From positions 1-64,000 of the forward strand of contig JAVTVY010025070.1 in assembly GCA_036873755.1 (NCBI GenBank): a stretch of DNA of 64,000 bases. Reading direction: 5' to 3'. Below the pieces are notes generated by a model. That model was not told where the DNA came from and made no database searches. It saw only the letters and a program-made list of their open reading frames with translations. The position numbers were made by a program, and so were the translations under genes. Shown one piece after another: positions 38,255 through 46,727 of the stretch (its first letter is position 1; each line of letters opens with the position of its first letter). The stretch is from Hanleya hanleyi. Its lineage: Eukaryota > Mollusca > Polyplacophora > Lepidopleurida > Hanleyidae.

Positions 38255-39022
38255 ATGGTTTTGATATCTCAGAGCACTATTGATTGTTCTGGTAATTATG
38301 ATGACTTGATATTATATCCCAGCAATGATATTATTTTATTTTATCATGTTATTACTCAAGAATATCAATTTATGCACTCTTGGTCCGCCTACAAAAATTG
38401 CATTGTCAATTTAATTATTTTTCTAGAACAGGGTACGAATTTTTTTATTACGATGAAATTAGCAAGAATCGGTATATATATACATTTTGCCTGGCCGGTA
38501 TTTATGCATGTGGGAATCGGTGTTTACCTGCGAAGTGGAAGAGATGATTCTTTTTTCCCCCGGCTAGAACAGTGTGGGGGTGCCGCTATCCTACTTCGGC
38601 CGGCATTATGGCAGGCGCTGAAAGCTATTATTACCGATGTCCACGACGTACTCTATCCCCAGGCGCTCTCTCTAGCTACCCGTACTCTTACACCGGACTG
38701 TACTCTATTGTTATACCCCCAACGCGTGGAGCTGATCGATGACGATAGCCGGTGTTGATGTACGTCTGAACCCGCGCGTGTCTCTTTATCCCCGGAAGGC
38801 TGGATTACCTTGAAACGTGTGTTATGCGGTGATCTCGACGGGGATAGCATTCACCTGTGTGACGATGTTTACATTTTCCGCAGTCCATATTTTGCTCGAC
38901 TTCTCTGTCTCAAGCGAGGGGGATTTACTCTGGACCCCGATCTATGGACGGCTTTGCAACAAGTAGTCTCCGTGGTCGATGAAGTACTCTCTCCACAGCA
39001 GGAGCCGCCTCTCACAGAATAG
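38255..39022 (+). pseudogene. Tandem PC4-like protein with in-frame TGA, E2b
   Basis: Same two PC4-like modules as 28257-28955 and the same in-frame TGA (38756-38758). Here the frame opens further upstream, at the ATG at 38255, because of a small indel. Nearly identical to E2a by eye otherwise. Confidence 0.65.
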
Positions 39023-39032
39023 TACCTGACAC

Positions 39033-39041
39033 TATAAATAG
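39033..39041 (+). promoter_or_regulatory. TATA box before PC4-like gene, E2b
   Basis: TATAAATAG, 52 nt before the ATG at 39093. Same as E2a. Confidence 0.65.
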
Positions 39042-39092
39042 CAGGGATGAGACAGAGTGTGTATCATTCACCCTTCGACATTTAGAGCAAGC

Positions 39093-39644
39093 ATGTCACT
39101 ACGAGCCATCCTGCCTCTTACACCCTACCAGGTGGGGTTATACGTCTATGAAGATAAAGTCACCCTGGTGGAAGACGGTGGAGCTATTTGCTGGGCGCGC
39201 GCTGAAACTCTATCGAATACGGTGACGCTACAGCGTGATAGCTGGACTAAATTTAAACGGGTGTTGAGCGGTGAGTTGGACGGACACCTCATCCACATGG
39301 ACAATGCCATCTACGTATACCGTACCGCCCTCTTCCCACGCCTGGGCCGCTACCAAGATCCTGCGCGAAGTTTCATCCTAACTCCCTCTCTGTGGTCAGC
39401 CTTGGAGAAAGTAGTGCCTATTGTGGACCAGCTGTTTACACCGGACGAACGATCACCAGACCAATTGGCGTGGGCTCGTGCTATAGAAGACGCGCTGGCT
39501 GAACCCCATGAAAAAAAACATGAATCCGATGATACAGCCGGGGAAGACGAAAGTACTATATCTATAGAATGCACAGAGGCTAGAGTGACAGTGTCACCTG
39601 ATGAAGCGAACACACATGACGGACACCCAGAGGCGACCCGATGA
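39093..39644 (+). CDS. PC4-like ssDNA-binding protein, E2b
   Basis: 183 residues, differing from the E2a copy by two visible substitutions (Gly/Ser in the first helix, His/Pro after EKVV). Two PC4-like modules and an acidic tail. The stop overlaps the integrase start (ATGA at 39641). It is intact. Confidence 0.7.
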   Translation: MSLRAILPLTPYQVGLYVYEDKVTLVEDGGAICWARAETLSNTVTLQRDSWTKFKRVLSGELDGHLIHMDNAIYVYRTALFPRLGRYQDPARSFILTPSLWSALEKVVPIVDQLFTPDERSPDQLAWARAIEDALAEPHEKKHESDDTAGEDESTISIECTEARVTVSPDEANTHDGHPEATR

Positions 39645-40770
39645 AGGGTAAGAAGAACACCGTAATGAAGGGGGCCCGAAAGGGAAAAAAGGAGTCTACA
39701 GTGATTAACAAGGTGTTAACCGATTTGTATTACAGCCCTACCAGTCCAGCCGCGTATAGCGCTGTGGGAGCGCTCGCTCGAGCTGTCCATTCTCAAGGCA
39801 TCAGTCGAACTGAAGTTCGAGACTGGTTAAAAACCCAAGACACTTATAGTTTACATCGAGCAGCCCGACGACATTTTCGCCGTAACCGAGTGATCGTAGG
39901 AGGTATAGACGCGCAATGGCAGGCGGATTTAGTGGACATGAGTCGATTTGCACCTCACAATGATGGACATCGGTACATATTGACCTGTATCGATATTTTA
40001 TCCAAGTATGCCTGGGTACTACCCATTCGCACCAAAACAGGAGAGAATCTAATAGGAGCGTTCCAGCAGATTTTCAAGACGGGGCGCAAACCTCTTTATT
40101 TGCAAACGGATGAAGGCACAGAATTTCTTAACCGACCCTTTCAAGCCTTTCTTAAGAAACAGAAGGTATTTTTCTTTCATACGTACAATGAGACCAAAGC
40201 TTCTGTGGTGGAACGCTTCAATCGTACCTTGAAAGGACGAATGTACAAGTATTTTACCGCTCAAAACACCCGACGGTACATCGATGTACTACCTCAACTG
40301 GTGCAAGGCTACAATCGAGCCTATCATCGCAGTATCCAGCGAGCTCCCCGTGATGTGACAGAACGCAACGAACATCAAGTGCGTGCTACGCTGTACTCAT
40401 CCAGTCCATCACAACCACTCACGGCACCCCGTTACAAACGTGGAGATGTGGTACGGATCAGTAAAGTGAAAGGCCAATTTGAGAAAAGTTACTTGCCCAA
40501 CTGGAGTGACGAGCACTTTGTCATCGTTCGCCATAAACCTCGACAGCCACACGTCTATCAACTGGAAGATCTACAAGGAGAGAGACTGCAAGGCACGTTT
40601 TACGAGGCAGAATTACAACCCATAGTGAAACACCGAAAGACTACTACACGGTGGAAAAGATTTTGAAAACGGAACGTCGACGTGGCATTCCCTATCATTT
40701 CGTCAAATGGCAAGGGTGGCCTCGTTCGTTTAATTCCTGGGTGTCCGGCCGTGACATGAAACGCCTATAA
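39641..40770 (+). pseudogene. Polinton integrase, C-terminal frameshift, E2b
   Basis: The catalytic core is intact with the same D, D and E residues as E2a. One A is missing from a run near 40629, so the frame ends at 40666 and the chromodomain (coded to 40770) is lost. A core-only product of 341 residues could still be made. Chromodomains are thought to guide target choice, so such a product might integrate with altered preference. Confidence 0.9.
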
Positions 40771-40814
40771 ATTCTAACCCCTATCACCACCAGCCTTCAG
40801 TGTAGGATTGTACC

Positions 40815-41381
40815 ATGGATAGTACACATCTACCCTTACTGTTACGAACTCGAAAAGCACAAGTGGGTACTGTACTGTGTCTAGTAGTGGTTCTGGGTAC
40901 GTTATTTACAGGCGTGTTCTACGATTTGTCGTACGTGATATCCTGTTTCAACAACCTGCGTTCTACATCTCCATCATCCACCACTTCCACCACTACGACG
41001 ACGACGCTGCCTACACCAGCCAAGACGTCAAGGGTCCGCCACGTATCAACCCAGACACCCACGTTTCCATCCAAGACGTCCACACCGTCTACTCCATCCA
41101 TCACCACGTTACCCTTTGCCCGCTACATCCAGCCACCCACGACGACCACCACGGCCCGTACTACGACGACTCCACGTCATCCTCCGTCATCCCTGAGAAG
41201 CGACGATCCTTCCACTCCACCACCATCTAGTACATCCACCACTACGCCGCTAAAAATATTTGCAGTGGATCCCCGTGAATCACGTTTACCACGACAACGG
41301 TACCCATTCGAGTACGATCCCCGGTGGGATCCACGACAACTGGGGTGGGCTTCTAAACGCCGAGCGCAAATCACCAAATAA
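40815..41381 (+). CDS. Membrane protein with mucin-like region, E2b
   Basis: 188 residues, indistinguishable from the E2a protein: basic start, one hydrophobic anchor at about 15-37, Thr/Ser/Pro-rich stalk and a basic tail. Function unknown. Confidence 0.65.
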   Translation: MDSTHLPLLLRTRKAQVGTVLCLVVVLGTLFTGVFYDLSYVISCFNNLRSTSPSSTTSTTTTTTLPTPAKTSRVRHVSTQTPTFPSKTSTPSTPSITTLPFARYIQPPTTTTTARTTTTPRHPPSSLRSDDPSTPPPSSTSTTTPLKIFAVDPRESRLPRQRYPFEYDPRWDPRQLGWASKRRAQITK

Positions 41382-41408
41382 AAAAACTAAAGAAAATAAA
41401 AAAAAACT

Positions 41409-42023
41409 ATGGATCCTCGATGGCAGCATCCTTTCACGTGTCTCATCGCTGGACCGACAGGGTCGGGAAAAACACACTTCGTTCAACGTCTGATCCAACA
41501 CGGGTCAGCCCTCATTTCACCGCCTCTAGCTCGCATCCTGTGGTGTTATGGAGCTTGGCAACCCGCGTACGAGGAACTGGCCCGTGTCCCGGGACTCACC
41601 TTAGTGGAAGGCTTACCCCCTGAGGATACACCCCAAGACACCTTGGTGGTGGTGGACGATCTCATGACGGAAACGGACAGTCGAATCACCCGTCTCTTTA
41701 CCAAAGGCAGCCATCATCGTCGGTTGAGCATCATCTACATCGTGCAGAATCTCTTCAGTAAGAACAAAGAGCACAGGAACATTAGTTTGAATGCTCAGTA
41801 TGTGGTGTTATTCAAAAACCTCAGAGACGCTTCACAAATTACCCACCTGGCCTAACAGATGTACCCTAAAAACACGGCCTTTGTACGAGAAGCCTTTGAA
41901 GATGCTACCCAACCCGCTCACGGGTATCTACTCATTGACTTGAAACAAGACACGCCCTCTACCCTTCGATTGCGTACCCTCATTTTTCCCGGCGAGGTGC
42001 AGACGGTGTACACACCCAAATAA
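41409..42023 (+). pseudogene. FtsK/A32-like packaging ATPase, in-frame TAA, E2b
   Basis: Walker A GPTGSGKT and LVVVDDLM present. The same TAA as in E2a is at 41853-41855, and the frame continues to 42023. Two or three substitutions differ from E2a near residues 57-61 (LTRVLGL versus LARVPGL). AATAAA repeats follow. Confidence 0.85.
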
Positions 42024-42083
42024 AAGATAAAAGAATAAAAGATAAAAGAAGAAGACAATCCACTCTAGCCGTCATTCATCATC

Positions 42084-42422
42084 ATGTCTGCACGCGTACG
42101 CAAGCACGCGCCGGCTCTGCGCGTATTACGCAGCGCGCCACCGGAGGTGGGCCGGGCCCTGGTGCGCGAGGCGGACCCCGACTTGGTACGGTGTTTGTGT
42201 GAAGTGGCCCATAATGTGTTAAAAGGCAATGTTCCACTCAGTCCTCTGCAGAAAGGGAAATTGCAACGGCACAAGGCGGGTCTCCGAACGTTGGTGAAGA
42301 AGACGGGCAGTGTCAAGAAAAAGAAACAGGTGTTACAGCGAGGTGGATTTCTCGGCGCACTCCTCGCTCCCTTAGCCGCTACTGTACTGGGACCGTTACT
42401 AGGCTCCATCTTGGGACGCTAA
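42084..42422 (+). CDS. pX-like basic core/membrane-active protein, E2b
   Basis: 112 residues, identical to the E2a copy: basic N-terminus, LKGNVPLSPLQKGKLQRHK motif, lysine cluster and glycine/leucine-rich C-terminus. One base separates it from the next ATG. Confidence 0.75.
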   Translation: MSARVRKHAPALRVLRSAPPEVGRALVREADPDLVRCLCEVAHNVLKGNVPLSPLQKGKLQRHKAGLRTLVKKTGSVKKKKQVLQRGGFLGALLAPLAATVLGPLLGSILGR

Positions 42423-42423
42423 C

Positions 42424-43162
42424 ATGGAACATGCGAAAAAAATGATGCTGGTCGAACCTCGACTGTTACAGAGTTTGCAATCACCCTATCCCGTGCCTGC
42501 CACAGTGCAACAACTCCAGTCTCTGGATGAAGAGATGAATAGTATACTGCAATGTCGGCTACCCGATCACGAGAAAATTCAACTCTACCATCATACGCTG
42601 AACCGGTACCAGACGTTTATGGATCAATATAGAGGGAGTAGTACCACCACTACCACTACCCACAACGCCCACACTCACATCGCCTCCATCACTACCCTCA
42701 CCTCAGCTGGAAGAGGAAGTGTTGACCAGTGTGCCTAAAGCCTTCAAGACCAAGGCCCGTTTATTGTTGGACCGGGTGAAACAGAATTCCGATATGAGTT
42801 GGAACGCTGAAGGAAAACTGCTGATTCGAAACAAAGTGGTGCCGGGGTCTCATATGACCGATTTGATCAACGATATGGTACGTTCTCGCAAACACTCTAA
42901 TCCACCGGGCTGGGAAGTCTTTGCTCAGGGATTAAAAGACACGCACATCCCTCAAGAATTGGTAGGAAATCCTAACCGTTGGGCCTTTATGCAGCAATCG
43001 AACCGACACCAACCACCACCACCACCACCACCCTCCTCTTCTTGGGCCCCCATGTCACCGCCCAAAACACCACAACAACGACGACGGGGACCTACCCGAT
43101 CTAAGTCACCGCGACGATCACAACGCCCAGGTAAGGCGCCCAAGGCCTGGGAACCCTACTAA
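42424..43162 (+). pseudogene. Conserved Polinton protein, frameshifted, E2b
   Basis: Homologue of 32358-33103. Here loss of part of an AGT/ACC trinucleotide run near 42640 shifts the frame (42424-42738, then 42719-43162). The C-terminal domain (WNAEGKLLIRN, GSHMTDLIND, GWEVFAQGLKD) is intact, whereas in E2a the N-terminal and linker half is the open one. Confidence 0.65.
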
Positions 43163-43183
43163 GGGCACCCTACTAATAACTCC

Positions 43184-43191
43184 TATAAAAA
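43184..43191 (+). promoter_or_regulatory. TATA box of penton-like gene, E2b
   Basis: TATAAAAA 40 nt before the ATG at 43224. Confidence 0.65.
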
Positions 43192-43223
43192 CCCGGTGCA
43201 GAAGCCAGAACAACTCAGTCGTC

Positions 43224-44139
43224 ATGTTTTACCTGACGTTGCCCAGTAATTACAAGCGTCTAGTCCGTCATTCATAATCCAGCCGTCGTCCATTAGAGAA
43301 TATCCGCGTCCATAATCCAAAGACCTATTCCATTTCCATATAACAGTATTAGCACCAAATTCAAAAAGACAAAAGTATACCTAAACATAGGCTTGTTTCC
43401 TGCAAGAGAGAAGCGGTCAATTACTCAATTACCCCAACCGTTACATTTACCTGGACGATGGGAATGTGGACTGGTGGATATTCAATACCCTTACTCATGG
43501 TACAACGTACAAGACGGAGAAGTATGGTACGAAGTGACCTACCAAGGTAAAATCTACAGACTGACTCTCCCCGAAGGCCAATACGATACACCCCAGAAGT
43601 TCAGTCAGGGTCTGATGGACTTGTTGCAGTACAAGGCTCTAAAGGAGAGCACGGATAGTGCAACACGCCTGATAGCCTTTCGCTTCAAGAAAAACGTGTT
43701 CTTCGATGTCAACGTACACAACGACAAGAGCTTTATCATGCTGAGCCCTAACGTGGTTGTGAAACTCAGTCCTACACTACAGCAAATGTTACGGCTGCCT
43801 CAGAGCGTCTACACGGGTCCCACCATTGACAACGGTACCCTTTTCATGGATATGAAAGTAGGTATGTACGGACTGTACGTCTACTCGGACGCAGTGGACA
43901 GCCATATTGTGGGTGATGTGAACACACCTCTGTTACGGGTGGTGCCCATTAGCAAGACGTATGGCGATCAAGTCAACAAGAGTTTCAACCATATAATCTA
44001 CCTGCCCGTACGACATACCGATATCAACACGATCACGGTGGATATAAGAGATGACACGGGACGCCCGATCGCATTCGAACGAGGAAAAGTGGTGCTGACA
44101 CTTGCTTTCCGACAAGTCCGCTCTCCTCACTTCGTATAA
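43224..44139 (+). pseudogene. Penton-like minor capsid protein, 5' disrupted, E2b
   Basis: The first nine codons remain (43224-43250). About 43 bases are then replaced by a 172-bp foreign insert (43251-43422), after which the gene is open to 44139. The remaining 230 or so codons are rich in beta strands (WECGLVDIQYP, VWYEVTYQGKIYRLTL, VDIRDDTGRPIAFERGKVVL), fitting a single-jelly-roll vertex protein. Entry into the late cluster is preserved by a TAATG overlap with the next gene, but no native in-frame ATG precedes the conserved region. Confidence 0.8.
43251..43422 (-). mobile_element. Inserted E3-type TM-exon fragment
   Basis: In reverse orientation this matches 57785-57958 (CGCTTCTCTCTTGCAGGAAA through GGATTATGGACGCGGATATT to GACTAGACGCTTGTAAT), with small indels. 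It replaced about 43 bases of the penton gene. A decayed relative is at 9060-9285. There is no clear target duplication, which suggests repair-mediated insertion. Confidence 0.8.
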
Positions 44140-44576
44140 TGTACGTGCCTTACCAGTGCCATACGCCCAGCTATGCCGACTACTACAAGAAACAAACGGG
44201 AGGAAGCTTGCCCATGTTTAGCGGTGCACGCATGCAACGAGGTCACGGATTGGGGAACATACTGGGCAGCATTGTGAAAACGTTTTTACCCTTGGTGACA
44301 CGGGGTGTCAAAGCGGTGGGGAAACAAGCGGTACGCAGTGGATTGCGCGTGGCCGGTGATGTGATGGGAGGCACAGCACCCCGACAAGCCTTCAAACGAC
44401 GGGCTAAAGAAGCCGGTGGCGTCTTGATCGCCAAAGCTCTTAAAAGACAAACCCCGACACAGCGAAGAGTCATTCGACAGCCAACACACCGACGACGCAC
44501 ACCCCAGAGGAGGACTAAGACCAGGACGAACAAGAAGAAGAGGAGTAGTAGTAGTAGGAGAGACATCTTCGCATAA
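44139..44576 (+). CDS. Basic virion-associated protein (minor capsid/core)
   Basis: 145 residues. The N-terminus has a Tyr-rich motif (YADYYKKQTGG), the middle an amphipathic Gly-rich helix (GLGNILGSIVKTFLPL), and the C-terminal third is Arg/Lys-rich (RRRTPQRRTKTRTNKKKR). Its ATG overlaps the penton stop (TAATG at 44137-44141) and its stop overlaps the MCP start (44574-44578). Position between penton and MCP, and an amphipathic-plus-basic layout, recall adenoviral pVI/pVII-type proteins; that is inference. Confidence 0.65.
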   Translation: MYVPYQCHTPSYADYYKKQTGGSLPMFSGARMQRGHGLGNILGSIVKTFLPLVTRGVKAVGKQAVRSGLRVAGDVMGGTAPRQAFKRRAKEAGGVLIAKALKRQTPTQRRVIRQPTHRRRTPQRRTKTRTNKKKRSSSSRRDIFA

Positions 44577-45886
44577 TGGCATTCATTCACTCCGAGTCGT
44601 GTCCGTCTACCAACAGTGAATTGGATTTGTGGACTATTCCACCCACCCAAACCAGTGTAGCCGAAGGACATTGGGTAGAACATCGACCCCTGGCTAGCCT
44701 GACGGGGCAGGGCCCCGTGGAATTTACCATTGAAAACAAAGATACGGCCTACCTGGATTTAGCCCACACCTACTTGTACGTGAAAGCCAAAATAATGGAC
44801 AACGACGGGACGCCCATAGCGGACGATGCGGTAGTAGGCCCGGTGAATCTTTGGCTGCACTCCTTGTTCCAACAGGTGGATATAGGTCTGAACGATAAAC
44901 TCATCAGTACGTCCACCAATACGTACCCGTACCGAGCCTACATGGAGACGCTGTTGTCGTACGGTGAAGATGCCAAAAACACACACTTACAAGCTGAGCT
45001 GTACTTCAAGGATATACCCGGAACCATGGACACCATCCTCGGTGCCAATACTGGGTTCATCACACGCAAAAGAATGGCAGCCAAAAGCAAGTCCATCGAT
45101 ATGATGGGACGACTGCACGCCGATCTGTTCCTGCAAGATCGCTACATGATGAACGGTGTATCCATCAAGATCAAGTTGATCCGTTCCTTACCCGCGTTCG
45201 CCTTAATGGGCGGTGGAGTCGGAGGTGTCAATTTCAACATCGTCATTGAAGATGCAGCCCTGTTTGTCCGTACGGTAGATTTGCAACAGGGCGTGTTGCT
45301 GAGTCACATGGAAGCCTTATCGAAAAAACCAGCCCTGTACCCCATCCGACGCGTACAGACCAAGGTGTTCTCTGTGCCATCAGGTACGATGATGGCCAAC
45401 CGTGAAAATTTATTTCTAGGGGATCTTCCTAAACGTCTTACCCTGGCGTGTGTGACCAACACCGCTTTCAATGGAAATTGGGCTGAGAATCCGTTCAACT
45501 TTCAACATTTCAACATCAACTTTGTGGCACTGCACGTGGCCGGCCATCAAATTCCAGCCCGTCCATTACAACCGGACTTTGCTAACTACAACTATGTGCG
45601 GACCTACCTGAACCTGTTTACAGCCACAGGACAAAACAACCAGGACGAAGGCAATACCATCAGTCGACAAGACTTTAGCCATGGGTACACATTGTTCGCC
45701 TTTGACCTCACCCCCACCTTGGAACACGATCATCAACTGGCTTTGCTGAAGAAAGGAAACCTACGGTTGGAACTGCGTTTCGCCGCCCCTCTAGCCAACA
45801 CCATTAACGTGATTTGCTACGCCGAGTTTGATAACGTCATCAGCGTGGATCAGCAAAGAAACGTGCTGTGTGACTACGCCAGCTAG
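44576..45886 (+). CDS. Major capsid protein (double jelly-roll, hexon-like)
   Basis: 436 residues, intact. The motifs IPPTQTSVAEG, VEFTIENKDTAYLDLAHTYLYVKAKI, GPVNLWLHSLFQQVDIGLND, YPYRAYMETLLSYGEDAKNTHL and NPFNFQHFNINFVALHVAGHQIP match Polinton/adintovirus and virophage-type major capsid proteins. It would form pseudo-hexameric capsomers. The start overlaps the preceding stop. The only complete MCP here; the E3 homologue is damaged. Confidence 0.92.
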   Translation: MAFIHSESCPSTNSELDLWTIPPTQTSVAEGHWVEHRPLASLTGQGPVEFTIENKDTAYLDLAHTYLYVKAKIMDNDGTPIADDAVVGPVNLWLHSLFQQVDIGLNDKLISTSTNTYPYRAYMETLLSYGEDAKNTHLQAELYFKDIPGTMDTILGANTGFITRKRMAAKSKSIDMMGRLHADLFLQDRYMMNGVSIKIKLIRSLPAFALMGGGVGGVNFNIVIEDAALFVRTVDLQQGVLLSHMEALSKKPALYPIRRVQTKVFSVPSGTMMANRENLFLGDLPKRLTLACVTNTAFNGNWAENPFNFQHFNINFVALHVAGHQIPARPLQPDFANYNYVRTYLNLFTATGQNNQDEGNTISRQDFSHGYTLFAFDLTPTLEHDHQLALLKKGNLRLELRFAAPLANTINVICYAEFDNVISVDQQRNVLCDYAS

Positions 45887-45896
45887 AGTCATCATC

Positions 45897-46373
45897 ATGG
45901 ATACAGAGCAGCTGATGAGCATACTCCAGCGAGATCCGAAGATCCCCTTTCGAGGTGTGTTTCCACGCAATGTGTTTCCCACCCACTCCACCACCCCAGC
46001 AGCCTACATCCTGAATACAGACACGGAGAGTCGACCCGGTGAACATTGGATAGCTGTGTACGTGGACACCCTAGGCCAAGGCGAATACTTTGATTCCTAC
46101 GGACTTGCACCCCTACATGCCGATTTGGTGAAATTCATGGACGTCTCTACTACAATGTGGCGTTGGAATACTCAAAGATTACAAGGACCCTTGAGTAGTG
46201 TGTGCGGACAGTACTGTGTGTTTTATCTCACTGACCGGAGTAGAGGACATTCTATGCCCACTATCGTACACATGTTTGATGATTATTGTCAAGCCGAAGA
46301 CCGTGATGTCCTCGTCTATGACTGGACGGCCTCTCGTTTTAATGTGCATGCTCCATTTCTCTGGTTAACTTAA
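45897..46373 (+). CDS. Adenain-like cysteine maturation protease
   Basis: 158 residues from the ATG at 45897. Catalytic His in GEHWIAVYVD, acidic partner in YFDSYG, Gln in QGPLSS and Cys in VCGQYCVFYL follow the Ulp1/adenain order. Processes capsid precursors in Polinton-like viruses. It starts 10 nt after the MCP stop. AATAAA at 46442 probably ends the late transcript. Confidence 0.92.
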   Translation: MDTEQLMSILQRDPKIPFRGVFPRNVFPTHSTTPAAYILNTDTESRPGEHWIAVYVDTLGQGEYFDSYGLAPLHADLVKFMDVSTTMWRWNTQRLQGPLSSVCGQYCVFYLTDRSRGHSMPTIVHMFDDYCQAEDRDVLVYDWTASRFNVHAPFLWLT

Positions 46374-46605
46374 ATGTACTGCGCGCGCAGGCCACTTGTT
46401 TATTGTTATTGTTATGACGTTGTTGTTCTGACGTTCTGTTGAATAAAAGATGAAAAAACACAATGATGGGTTTTGACTTTTTTTTTTTTTAAGTCAACAA
46501 GAATGTCAACAAGAATGGGTTACACTATATATACAAATAGAATACAGGTGGTATGTACACATAGAATAGTAGTGGTATGTATATACAAGTGGTACAAAAA
46601 ATTCT

Positions 46606-46688
46606 GTCAGGAGTAGGATTCGAACCTACGACAGCAATCGCCGACCAGCACTTAATACCGGCGCCTTAGACCACTCGGCCATCCTGAC
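46606..46688 (-). tRNA. tRNA-Leu, anticodon TAA
   Basis: 83 nt on the minus strand. The acceptor stem GTCAGGA/TCCTGAC is perfect, the D arm is GCC/GGC, and the anticodon stem is CCGGT/GCTGG with loop ATTAAGT (anticodon TAA). A long variable arm (CGGC/GCTG) is typical of Leu, and the T arm is GTAGG/CCTAC with TTCGAAT. A T6 run four bases after the gene fits a Pol III terminator. It lies inside E2b between the protease and PolB. Confidence 0.92.
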
Positions 46689-46727
46689 TTTTACAGTTGT
46701 GTATCAACAGTTATAGTTCGACATTGT

